A DNA stretch of 64,000 bases from NCBI RefSeq assembly GCF_030816615.1, contig NZ_JAUSYD010000001.1:3100001-3164000 (forward strand), written 5' to 3'. The position numbers and the translations under genes were made by a program. Position 1 is the stretch's first letter, and each line of letters opens with the position of its first letter. The notes beneath the pieces are model-generated. The model was not told the origin of the DNA, searched no databases, and worked only from the letters and a program-made list of their open reading frames with translations. Below are positions 37,360 to 45,049 of the stretch, one piece after another. Source of the stretch: Streptomyces sp. B1I3 (GTDB taxonomy: Bacteria; Actinomycetota; Actinomycetes; Streptomycetales; Streptomycetaceae).

Positions 37360-37375
37360 GTCACAGGCCTGTCAC
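37360..37375. promoter_or_regulatory. AfsQ1 box in the sigQ-afsQ1 intergenic region
   Basis: GTCAC-AGGCCT-GTCAC is an exact match to GTnAC-n6-GTnAC, the AfsQ1 target defined in S. coelicolor (from memory). It lies 83 bases upstream of sigQ and 71 upstream of afsQ1, so it can serve sigQ activation, autoregulation or both. The half-sites resemble GlnR half-sites, consistent with reported AfsQ1-GlnR competition. Confidence 0.8.
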
Positions 37376-37446
37376 AGGGGCCTGTCGGCCGGTCAAGTCG
37401 GGGGGATTGTCGAACTGCGGCACCACCATGAGTCAGAATGACCCCC

Positions 37447-38124
37447 GTGCCTTTCCTGTTGCTGATCGAGGACGATGACGCCATCCGCACGGCCCTCGAA
37501 CTCTCGCTGTCACGCCAGGGCCACCGTGTGGCCGCCGCGGCGACGGGAGAGGACGGCCTGGAGCTGCTCCGGGAGCAGCGGCCCGACCTGGTCGTGCTGG
37601 ACGTGATGCTGCCCGGGATCGACGGCTTCGAGGTCTGCCGGCGCATCCGGCGCACCGACCAGCTGCCGATCATCCTGCTGACCGCGCGCAGCGACGACAT
37701 CGACGTCGTGGTGGGACTGGAGTCCGGCGCGGACGACTACGTGGTGAAACCCGTGCAGGGCCGGGTGCTCGACGCCCGTATCCGCGCGGTGCTGCGCCGC
37801 GGTGAGCGCGAGTCCACGGACTCGGCGACCTTCGGGAGCGTCGTCATCGACCGTTCGGCGATGACCGTCACGAAGAACGGGGAGGACCTGCAGCTCACGC
37901 CGACCGAGCTGCGTCTCCTGCTCGAGCTGAGCCGCAGGCCCGGCCAGGCCCTGTCCCGGCAGCAGTTGCTGCGTCTGGTGTGGGAACACGACTACCTCGG
38001 TGACTCGCGGCTCGTCGACGCCTGTGTGCAGCGGCTGCGGGCGAAGGTGGAGGACGTGCCGTCCTCGCCGACGCTGATCCGTACCGTGCGCGGTGTCGGC
38101 TACCGGCTGGATTCGCCTCAGTGA
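37447..38124 (+). CDS. afsQ1: Two-component response regulator AfsQ1
   Basis: OmpR/PhoB-type regulator, 225 residues from GTG 37447. With this start the phosphoacceptor in VVLDVMLPG is Asp52, as reported for AfsQ1. The ATG at 37438 would shift it to 55. Other receiver residues are EDDD (8-11), Thr in ILLTARSDD and Lys in YVVKPVQG. The winged-helix domain (about 130-222) ends VRGVGYRLDSPQ. It overlaps afsQ2 by 4 bases. Targets include actII-ORF4, redZ, cdaR and sigQ in S. coelicolor. Confidence 0.95.
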   Translation: MPFLLLIEDDDAIRTALELSLSRQGHRVAAAATGEDGLELLREQRPDLVVLDVMLPGIDGFEVCRRIRRTDQLPIILLTARSDDIDVVVGLESGADDYVVKPVQGRVLDARIRAVLRRGERESTDSATFGSVVIDRSAMTVTKNGEDLQLTPTELRLLLELSRRPGQALSRQQLLRLVWEHDYLGDSRLVDACVQRLRAKVEDVPSSPTLIRTVRGVGYRLDSPQ

Positions 38125-39653
38125 GCGGTTCCGCGAAGCGTTCCATACTCGCGGGTCTTCGCTGGACCAGCCTGCGGATGCGGCTCCTGGTCGTGTTCGC
38201 GCTGGTGGCACTGACTGCCGCGGTGTCCGCGTCGGGCATCGCGTACTGGCTCAACCGTGAGGCCGTCCTGACGCGTACGCAGGACACGGCGCTCGGCGAC
38301 TTCCGCCGTCAGATGCAGACCCGGGCGGCATCGCTCCCGCTGGAGCCCACGGCCGACGACCTGCGGGGCGCCGCCGAGCAGATGGCGAGCAGCGGCCCCG
38401 GTTACCACGTGCTGCTGATCGGCACCCGCGACGCCAAGCCGGTCGTCGGCTCCTCCGACATCGACGCGTTCACCAAGCAGGACGTGCCGGTGTCCCTGCA
38501 GAAGCAGGTCGGCAAGAAGCAGCCGCTCACCTCCGGCAACACGGACGAGTACCACCTGTTCTGGCAGCGCACGACCATCGGCGGCACCCCCTACCTGGTG
38601 GCCGGTACGAGGATCATCGGTGGCGGGCCGGCCGGGTACATGCTGAAGTCGCTCGACCAGGAGCGCCAGGACCTCAATTCACTGGCCTGGTCCCTCGGCA
38701 TCGCCACCGCGCTGGCCCTCGTCGGTTCGGCGCTCCTCGCGCAGGCGGCGGCGACGACGGTGCTGCGGCCCGTGCAACGGCTCGGTGACGCGGCCCGCAA
38801 GCTCGGCGAGGGCAAGCTCGACACCCGTCTCGTGGTCTCGGGCACGGACGAACTGGCCGACCTCTCACGCACGTTCAACAAGACGGCGAGCTCGCTGGAG
38901 AAGAAGGTCGCCGACATGAGTGCGCGGGAGGAGTCGAGCCGCAGGTTCGTCGCCGACATGTCGCACGAGCTGCGGACCCCGCTGACCGCGATCACGGCGG
39001 TCGCCGAGGTGCTGGAGGACGAGGCGGACAGCCTGGACCCGATGATCGCGCCCGCCGTGCACCTGGTGGTGAGCGAGACCCGGCGGCTGAACGACCTGGT
39101 CGAGAACCTCATGGAGGTCACCCGCTTCGACGCGGGTACGGCCAGGCTCGTCCTGGACACGGTCGACGTCGCCGACCAGGTGACGGCCTGCATCGACGCG
39201 CGCGCCTGGCTGGACGCGGTCGATCTGGACGCCGAGCGCGGCATGATGGTGCGGCTGGATCCGCGCCGGCTCGACGTGATCCTCGCCAACCTGATCGGCA
39301 ACGCCCTCAAGCACGGCGGGTCCCCGGTGCGCGTGTCGGTACGCACCGACGACGACGAGCTGGTCATCGAGGTACGCGACCACGGCCCGGGCATCCCGGA
39401 GGAGGTCCTGCCGCACGTCTTCGACCGTTTCTACAAGGCGAGTGCCTCCCGGCCGCGCTCCGAGGGCAGCGGCCTGGGGTTGTCCATCGCGATGGAGAAC
39501 GCGCACATCCACGGCGGTGACATCACGGCCTCCAACTCGCCGGACGGCGACGGGGCGGTGTTCGTGCTGCGCCTGCCGCGCGACGCGGAGCGGCTGACCG
39601 GTGCCCCGGGGGACGCGGACCCCGACCGGAGCGAGAAGGGCGACGTCGAGTGA
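38121..39653 (+). CDS. afsQ2: Sensor histidine kinase AfsQ2
   Basis: 510 residues: TM1 about 20-43, extracytoplasmic sensor about 44-187, TM2 about 188-212, HAMP about 213-265, and DHp with phospho-His282 in ADMSHELRTPLTA. The catalytic domain has the N-box NLIGNALKHGG, G1 DHGPGIP, the F-box FDRFYK and G2 GSGLGLSIA. GTG 38121 overlaps the afsQ1 stop, and its own stop overlaps the lipoprotein gene start by 4 bases. The signal it senses is unknown, although conditions with high glutamate activate it. Confidence 0.95.
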   Translation: MSGSAKRSILAGLRWTSLRMRLLVVFALVALTAAVSASGIAYWLNREAVLTRTQDTALGDFRRQMQTRAASLPLEPTADDLRGAAEQMASSGPGYHVLLIGTRDAKPVVGSSDIDAFTKQDVPVSLQKQVGKKQPLTSGNTDEYHLFWQRTTIGGTPYLVAGTRIIGGGPAGYMLKSLDQERQDLNSLAWSLGIATALALVGSALLAQAAATTVLRPVQRLGDAARKLGEGKLDTRLVVSGTDELADLSRTFNKTASSLEKKVADMSAREESSRRFVADMSHELRTPLTAITAVAEVLEDEADSLDPMIAPAVHLVVSETRRLNDLVENLMEVTRFDAGTARLVLDTVDVADQVTACIDARAWLDAVDLDAERGMMVRLDPRRLDVILANLIGNALKHGGSPVRVSVRTDDDELVIEVRDHGPGIPEEVLPHVFDRFYKASASRPRSEGSGLGLSIAMENAHIHGGDITASNSPDGDGAVFVLRLPRDAERLTGAPGDADPDRSEKGDVE

Positions 39654-40303
39654 CGCACAGCGAGCGCGCGTACCGCACACCCCGCCGCGGAGGGCGGGCC
39701 GGCGCCGTCGGGCGTGCGATCGGCGCGCTGGCCGCCGTGGTGGCCTGCGCGGCGCTGAGTGCCGGGTGCGGGATCAGGAGCACGTCGGTGCCCGTGGACG
39801 CCGGGGCTGCGCCGTCACGGGTGCCCTGCCGGACGACGTCGGGGTCGGTGGACGCGCCGCCGCCCAGGACCGTCGCCGTGCGCGTCCACCTGGTCTGCGC
39901 CTCGCAGCTGGTGACGGTGGAGCGCACGGTCGAGGTCGACGAGTCCCGGTCGGATCCGCTCCCGGTCGCGCAGCTGCTGCTGAGCGAACTGCGGCAGGAG
40001 CCGTCGGCCGACGAGCGGCGTGCGGGCTTCTCCACGGCCGTGCCGGCCCAGCTGCGGGTCTCCGGGGCCCGTAAGGGGGATCCCAAGGGCACGCTGCGTC
40101 TCAGCGAGCAGCCCGAGGACCTGCCGGCCGAGGCGCTCGCGCAGGTGGTGTGCACGTACGCGGAGAGCGAGCCGCTGGGTCCGGGCGATTCCGTGCTGCT
40201 CGGCGGACCGGGGAACTACGCCCCGCGGAACTACCTCTGCACGGCGGAGACGAAGAGCCGTCCCGAGAACGTACCGACGGTGAGCGCGGCCGAGCTTCCC
40301 TGA
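39650..40303 (+). CDS. Lipoprotein co-translated with afsQ2
   Basis: 217 residues from GTG 39650 (4-base overlap with afsQ2). The signal peptide ends in lipobox ALSAGC (Cys about 40). The mature protein has VRVHLVCASQLVTVERTV and further cysteines. Third genes of this type accompany afsQ1Q2 in Streptomyces and could modulate the sensor's extracytoplasmic domain (by analogy with other lipoprotein-kinase pairs). That role is an inference. A weak GC-rich hairpin at about 40306-40329 may terminate the operon. Confidence 0.85.
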   Translation: MTHSERAYRTPRRGGRAGAVGRAIGALAAVVACAALSAGCGIRSTSVPVDAGAAPSRVPCRTTSGSVDAPPPRTVAVRVHLVCASQLVTVERTVEVDESRSDPLPVAQLLLSELRQEPSADERRAGFSTAVPAQLRVSGARKGDPKGTLRLSEQPEDLPAEALAQVVCTYAESEPLGPGDSVLLGGPGNYAPRNYLCTAETKSRPENVPTVSAAELP

Positions 40304-40498
40304 ACGGGCCCCGGCTGCTCGGGGGCCCTGGGGGCGGTGGGCCTTGGGGGCCGGGTGGGCCCTGGGCGGGCTGTCCCGGCGGGCCGGACGGGAGCGGCCG
40401 GCCGGGCCGTCCCGAGCCGGTCCCCTGCGTGCCGCTCGTCACAGAGGCTTCCGCGACCGTGCGGAACCGATCCTGCCGGTCGTGGCGTCTTGGTGCAT

Positions 40499-41068
40499 GT
40501 GCGTCAGAGTCCGGACGGCCGTGCCGTCATCCACTTCCGTGCGACGGGGGCCCTCCTCCTCCTCGCGCATCTGCTGTTCGTCGGCTGGCTGACACTGCGC
40601 CCGCTCGATGTGCCCTGGATGACGGCCGCGAACCTGCGGCCGCTCGACGGGATACGGGCGGACCTGGCACTCGGCCCCGTCGAGGCGGCACGCCGGATCG
40701 GTGAGGGGCTGCTGCTGCTGGCGCCGCTGGGCGTCCTGCTCCCGATGGCCGGAGGCAGACTGCTGGTCTCCCCCTGGGCCTCACTCGCGCGGACCGTCGC
40801 GGCGGGAGCCCTGATCTCGATGGCCATCGAACTGGGACAGACGGGCGTACCGGGCCAGGTCGTCGACGTGGACTCGCTGTTGCTGAACACCACGGGCGTC
40901 GCGCTCGCGCATCTGCTGGTCGTTCCGGTGTCCCGGGCGAGGCTGCGCCGCGGCAACCGGGCGGGGGCCGGGGACCTGACGCGGATCGGTAACGAGACCT
41001 GGGCCCTCAGGAGCGAGGCCCCTCAGGGGCCGACCCCGACGATTTCCAGGGTCGGCATCGCCCCGTAG
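40499..41068 (+). CDS. VanZ-family membrane protein
   Basis: 189 residues from GTG 40499 (GTG 40493 alternative). TM helices lie near 14-34, 70-86, 95-112 and 120-145, and the VanZ signature includes EAARRIGEGLLLLAPLGVLLP and AIELGQTGVPGQVVDVDSLLLN. VanZ-like proteins are linked to teicoplanin-type glycopeptide tolerance and cell-envelope stress, with the mechanism unknown. The 195-bp gap before it is extremely G-rich and holds no gene. Confidence 0.85.
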   Translation: MRQSPDGRAVIHFRATGALLLLAHLLFVGWLTLRPLDVPWMTAANLRPLDGIRADLALGPVEAARRIGEGLLLLAPLGVLLPMAGGRLLVSPWASLARTVAAGALISMAIELGQTGVPGQVVDVDSLLLNTTGVALAHLLVVPVSRARLRRGNRAGAGDLTRIGNETWALRSEAPQGPTPTISRVGIAP

Positions 41069-41160
41069 AGCGACGCTTTGCACCCCTTCGCGGAGCCACT
41101 ATGGAGGTACCGGGAGCACGACGGAGCTGCTCCCCGCAACGGTTCGCGAAGGAGCCCACC

Positions 41161-41364
41161 ATGGCCGCACTTGCCCGCCCCCGTGACGGACGCATGATCG
41201 GTGGAGTGTGCGCAGCGCTGGCACGGCGCTTCGGCACCTCCGCAGGGACGATGCGCGTCATCTTCCTGGTCTCGTGCCTGCTTCCCGGCCCCCAGTTCCT
41301 GCTGTACCTGGCGCTGTGGATGCTGCTGCCGTCGGAGAAGCCCTCGTCCGCGCCGGCCTGGTGA
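41161..41364 (+). CDS. PspC-domain small membrane protein
   Basis: 67 residues from ATG 41161 (AAGGAG 6 bases upstream). It carries the PspC core RDGRMIGGVCAALARRFG and a hydrophobic segment (VIFLVSCLLPGPQFLLYLAL) followed by a short tail. It is probably an envelope-stress-related inner membrane protein. No sensor kinase domain is fused here. Confidence 0.9.
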   Translation: MAALARPRDGRMIGGVCAALARRFGTSAGTMRVIFLVSCLLPGPQFLLYLALWMLLPSEKPSSAPAW

Positions 41365-41400
41365 CCGGCGGCACCACGGGGAGGACGCACGGGGAGAACA

Positions 41401-41441
41401 ACTGTGGGGCGCGCACCCGGTCCGGGTGCGCGCCCCACAGT
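41401..41441. terminator. Perfect 20-bp inverted repeat, bidirectional terminator
   Basis: Arms 41401-41420 and 41422-41441 flank one base and lie between the convergent PspC gene and a secreted-protein gene. Confidence 0.85.
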
Positions 41442-41457
41442 GCGTCGACGGTGTTGC

Positions 41458-41751
41458 TCAGCGGCCGAGGGGCAGGAGACCGGTCAGCCCGCCGGCGGGC
41501 ATGCCGCCGAGCAGGTTGTTGCCCTGCGTCTTGACCGCGTGGCCCCCCTGCTGCTGGTCGAGGAGGCCACCCGCGGCCTTCTGGACGGCAGGCAGGGCGT
41601 CGACCACGGAGTCGAGTGCGATGTTCTGGGGCAGCATGCCGGCCGCCGAGTCGACGGGCAGCGCGACGGCGGAGGCACTGCCCGCACCGGCGGCGGCGAA
41701 AGCGGCACCGAGAGCGGCGACGCCGAGGGTCCTGACAGCGGTCTGCTTCAT
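41458..41751 (-). CDS. Small secreted protein (97 aa)
   Basis: Signal peptide MKQTAVRTLGVAALGAAFAA...ASA, then a mature region of about 67 residues rich in Gly, Leu, Ala and Gln with no cysteine (NLLGGMPAGGLTGLLPLG tail). AAGGA precedes ATG 41751. This is a common Streptomyces type of unknown function. Confidence 0.75.
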   Translation of the reverse strand: MKQTAVRTLGVAALGAAFAAAGAGSASAVALPVDSAAGMLPQNIALDSVVDALPAVQKAAGGLLDQQQGGHAVKTQGNNLLGGMPAGGLTGLLPLGR

Positions 41752-41842
41752 ATGACATTCATCCTTGGAAAGGGGATGTGAGCGGGCTCTGCAACGTAGC
41801 CAGCTCCTCACCCCTCCCGCAAACATGCCGGGACACGGAAAA

Positions 41843-41868
41843 CGGCCGGGATTCAACACCCCCGGCCG
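41843..41868 (-). terminator. Rho-independent terminator of add with T-tract
   Basis: On the minus strand CGGCCGGG, a 10-nt loop and CCCGGCCG are followed by TTTTCC, 18 bases after the add stop. It is one of the few terminators here with a U-run. Confidence 0.8.
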
Positions 41869-41885
41869 CTTTCTCCGTATCTACC

Positions 41886-43040
41886 TCAGCCCGCAGAGGG
41901 CGAAGAACCGCTGGTCGTGACGGTCTGACGGAAAAGCCACTGGGATTTCAGCTCCGCGTATCCGGGCTTCACGACGTCATTGATCATCGCGAGACGTTCA
42001 TCGAAAGGAATGAACGCTGATTTCATCGCATTGACTGTGAACCACTGCATGTCGTCGAGCGTGTATCCGAACGTCTCGATCAGCCGCTCGAATTCCTGGC
42101 TCATGCTGGTCCCGCTCATCAGCCGGTTGTCCGTGTTCACGGTGGCGCGGAAATGCAGCTTGCGCAGCAGCCCGATGGGGTGCTCGGCGTACGAGTCCGC
42201 GGCACCGGTCTGGAGGTTGGAGGTCGGGCAGAGCTCCAGCGGGATGCGCTTGTCCCGTACGTAGGAGGCGAGACGGCCCAGGGTCACGCTGCCGTCGTCG
42301 GCGATCTCGATGTCGTCGATGATGCGCACGCCGTGGCCGAGCCGGTCGGCGCCGCACCACTGCAGGGCCTGCCAGATCGACGGGAGCCCGAAGGCCTCGC
42401 CCGCGTGGATGGTGAAGTGGTTGTTCTCGCGCTTGAGGTACTCGAAGGCGTCCAGGTGCCGGGTGGGCGGGAAGCCCGCCTCGGCACCCGCGATGTCGAA
42501 GCCCACGACACCCAGGTCGCGGTAGCGGTTGGCGAGCTCGGCGATCTCCAGCGCCCTGGCGGCGTGCCGCATGGCCGTGAGGAGGGCGCCGACGCGGATG
42601 CGGTGACCGTTCGCACGGGCCCGCCGCTCGCCCTCACGGAAGCCGTCGTTGACCGCTTCGACGACCTCTTCCAGGGTCAGGCCCGCGGTGAGGTGCTGCT
42701 CCGGCGCGTACCGCACCTCGGCGTAGACGACGCCGTCCTCGGCGAGGTCCTCGGCGCACTCGGCCGCCACCCGGAACAGGGCGTCACGCGTCTGCATGAC
42801 GGCACAGGTGTGGGCGAACGTCTCCAGGTAGCGCTCCAGCGAACCGGAGTCCGCCGCCTCACGGAACCAGATGCCGAGTTTGTCGGGTTCGGTCTCCGGG
42901 AGGGCGTCGTAGCCCTGCGCGAGCGCCAGCTCGACGACGGTGCCGGGGCGCAGGCCACCGTCGAGGTGGTCGTGCAGAAGCACCTTGGGCGCACGGCGGA
43001 TCTGGTCGGAATCGGGGACGTTCAGGGTCTGGCTCGTCAT
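41886..43040 (-). CDS. add: Adenosine deaminase
   Basis: Hydrolytic deamination of (deoxy)adenosine to (deoxy)inosine. 384 residues with zinc ligands in [17 protein letters not shown] and the GHGVRI segment, catalytic residues around RLGHG, and [10 protein letters not shown]. Start ATG 43040 follows -10 TAGAGT by 6 bases with no SD, so it is probably leaderless, and the nucleoside palindrome lies directly upstream. It feeds PunA. Confidence 0.95.
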   Translation of the reverse strand: MTSQTLNVPDSDQIRRAPKVLLHDHLDGGLRPGTVVELALAQGYDALPETEPDKLGIWFREAADSGSLERYLETFAHTCAVMQTRDALFRVAAECAEDLAEDGVVYAEVRYAPEQHLTAGLTLEEVVEAVNDGFREGERRARANGHRIRVGALLTAMRHAARALEIAELANRYRDLGVVGFDIAGAEAGFPPTRHLDAFEYLKRENNHFTIHAGEAFGLPSIWQALQWCGADRLGHGVRIIDDIEIADDGSVTLGRLASYVRDKRIPLELCPTSNLQTGAADSYAEHPIGLLRKLHFRATVNTDNRLMSGTSMSQEFERLIETFGYTLDDMQWFTVNAMKSAFIPFDERLAMINDVVKPGYAELKSQWLFRQTVTTSGSSPSAG

Positions 43041-43055
43041 CTTGGCACTCTAGCG

Positions 43056-43069
43056 CCTACGCGCGTAGA
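43056..43069. promoter_or_regulatory. Nucleoside-regulon palindrome upstream of add
   Basis: CCTACGCGCGTAGA contains the perfect core (43057-43068). On the minus strand it lies three bases upstream of -10 TAGAGT (43052-43047), within the promoter spacer. Confidence 0.75.
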
Positions 43070-43142
43070 GCGCTGTCGCCGATGCGTAACAGTGACCCCG
43101 AAGTCGGATGGAATCCATCTGCCCTTCTGACACTGTTCTGTC

Positions 43143-43910
43143 ATGGCACAGCGCGCACTTCCCCTGCCTGCCGCCAGGCTGGGACGGGCCGTCAACACGG
43201 CCGGAGCACCATCCGAGGTCAGCGGCGTGGTCCTGCTGCTCCCGGACGGCGAGACCGCATCGCGGCGCCGTCCCTCCGCCCTCTCGTACGCCCTCCAACT
43301 GCCGTTCGCACGGACGCTGGCGCGGGCCGGCCACGGGGACGGTCTCGCCGTACACATCGTGCGCTACCGGCGGCGGGGCTGGAACGCCGACGCCGATCCG
43401 GCGGCCGACGCCGAGTGGGCCGCCGACGAGGTCGTGCGCCGCTACGGTGACGTCCCCGTCTGCCTCGCCGGGCACGGGATGGGCGGCCGGGCGGCCCTGC
43501 GCGCGGGCGGGCACGCGGCCGTCACGTCGGTCCTGGCGATGGCCCCGTGGCTGCCGGAGGGCCCGGCCGCTCCCGAGCCGGAACCCGAGCCGGTCAAGCA
43601 CCTCGCGGGGCGCCGGGTGCTGATCGTGCACGGCACGAACGACGCGCGGACGGATCCGGAGCTGTCCTACCGGCTGGCCGAGCGCGCCAAGAAGTCCAAC
43701 CGGGACACCTGCCGGTTCGAGGTCCATTCGGACGGACACGCGCTGCGTCAGCACCGGCCCGAGGTGACGGCGCTGGCCGCGGACTTCGTGCGGGGCTCGC
43801 TCTTCGCCAGGTCGTACGCGCGACCGGTCGCCGACGCGTTCGCGGCACCGCCGCCGCTGGGGCTGCGGATGCCGCTGGCCGCCGGCTTCGGCCGGTCGCT
43901 GCGGCACTGA
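43143..43910 (+). CDS. Alpha/beta-hydrolase-fold protein with Gly in place of the nucleophile
   Basis: 255 residues. The fold is shown by VVLLLPDGE, the nucleophile-elbow region VCLAGHGMGGRAAL, VLIVHGTNDARTDP (acid) and SDGHALRQH (base). The elbow reads Gly-His-Gly112-Met-Gly, where hydrolases have Ser, Asp or Cys at the centre, so conventional ester or peptide hydrolysis is not expected. Asp and His positions are retained. It is divergent from add, with 102 bases between them. Confidence 0.8.
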   Translation: MAQRALPLPAARLGRAVNTAGAPSEVSGVVLLLPDGETASRRRPSALSYALQLPFARTLARAGHGDGLAVHIVRYRRRGWNADADPAADAEWAADEVVRRYGDVPVCLAGHGMGGRAALRAGGHAAVTSVLAMAPWLPEGPAAPEPEPEPVKHLAGRRVLIVHGTNDARTDPELSYRLAERAKKSNRDTCRFEVHSDGHALRQHRPEVTALAADFVRGSLFARSYARPVADAFAAPPPLGLRMPLAAGFGRSLRH

Positions 43911-44033
43911 GCGCGCGCGTCGGACCGTCCCGTCGGTACGGGGGTAGGGGCGACGGGCCGCGGGCGCGGGGCGCCGGCACGCGGGGCGCAGGGCGACGGG
44001 TCCGCGCGCCCCGGTCCGGCTCCGCGCGCCTGG

Positions 44034-44987
44034 TCAGTCCGGCAGCAGGTTCCCTCGGCGCGAGAGCAGGAAACGCTTGAAGGCGGCCACGGGCGGGGTG
44101 TCGGGGTGCCCGTCGAGCCAGGCCACCCCGATCTCACGGGCCGCACGCGGCGCCGTCACGGTCAGCTCGACCACGCCGGGCCGGGCGACAGCGGGCGGCG
44201 GCAGCAGGGCCACCCCGAGCCCGGCGGCGACCAGCCCGCGCAGCGTCTCGGCCTCCTCGCCCTCGAACGCGACGCGCGGCGTGAAGCCGGCCTCCGCACA
44301 GAGGTCGTCGGTGATCCGCCGCAGGCCGTAACCGGGTTCCAGGGTGACGAAGGCTTCATCGGCGGCCTCGGCGAGGCGGACACGCCGCCGTCCGGCGAGG
44401 CGGTGGTCGTCGGGCACGACCAGCCGCAGCCGCTGCTCGTCCAGGCGGCGGGCCACGAGATCGGGGGCGTCGGGGACGGGGGACGTCAGGCAGAGGTCGA
44501 GGCCGCCCGCCCGCAGTCGCTCGATCATCGCCTCGCCGTAGTTCTGCACGAGCTGGAAGCGGACCCTCGGATGGTCGGCCCGGAAGGCGCGGATCAGGGC
44601 GGGCACGGTCTCGGAGCCCATGGTGTGCAGGAAGCCGAAGGCCACCTTGCCCGCGGTCGGGTCGGCGTCGGCGCGCACCGAGTCGGCGGCCTTCTCCACC
44701 TCGGCCAGCGCGCGTTCCGCCGATCCGAGGAAGGTGCGGCCGGCGGGGGTGAGCGAGACGGTGCGGCCCCTGCGGGCGAAGAGGGCGACTCCCAGGTCCT
44801 GTTCGAGCCTGACCATGGCCCGCGAGAGCGTCGACTGCGGCACGCCGAGCTCGTGTGCGGCACGGGTGACGTGCTCGTGGCGGGCCACCGCCTCGAAGTA
44901 CGCCAGGCGGGGCGCGAGCACGGCGCGAATGTCTTCTTCGTAACTGCTCGGTGACAGCCGAGGCTGTGAGCTGTACTGATGCACCAT
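44034..44987 (-). CDS. LysR-family transcriptional regulator
   Basis: 317 residues from ATG 44987. The N-terminal winged HTH (about 25-85) contains HVTRAAHELGVPQSTLSRAM and LGVALFARRGRTVSLTPAG. The C-terminal effector domain has type 2 periplasmic-binding fold strands (KVAFGFLHTMGSETVP). It is divergent from an MFS transporter with a perfect inverted repeat between them, the usual regulator-target layout. Confidence 0.92.
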   Translation of the reverse strand: MVHQYSSQPRLSPSSYEEDIRAVLAPRLAYFEAVARHEHVTRAAHELGVPQSTLSRAMVRLEQDLGVALFARRGRTVSLTPAGRTFLGSAERALAEVEKAADSVRADADPTAGKVAFGFLHTMGSETVPALIRAFRADHPRVRFQLVQNYGEAMIERLRAGGLDLCLTSPVPDAPDLVARRLDEQRLRLVVPDDHRLAGRRRVRLAEAADEAFVTLEPGYGLRRITDDLCAEAGFTPRVAFEGEEAETLRGLVAAGLGVALLPPPAVARPGVVELTVTAPRAAREIGVAWLDGHPDTPPVAAFKRFLLSRRGNLLPD

Positions 44988-45003
44988 GGGAACGATTATG
45001 ACG

Positions 45004-45028
45004 GTTTCATGCATTGGACGCATGAAAC
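45004..45028. promoter_or_regulatory. Probable LysR operator between regulator and MFS gene
   Basis: GTTTCATGC-N7-GCATGAAAC is a perfect 9-bp inverted repeat (total 25 bp) 17 bases upstream of the LysR start and 21 before the MFS start. It fits a LysR recognition site (T-N11-A type interior TTTCATGC...GCATGAAA) that would control both genes. Confidence 0.75.
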
Positions 45029-45049
45029 GCGGAAGCCTACGTTCGGGGT

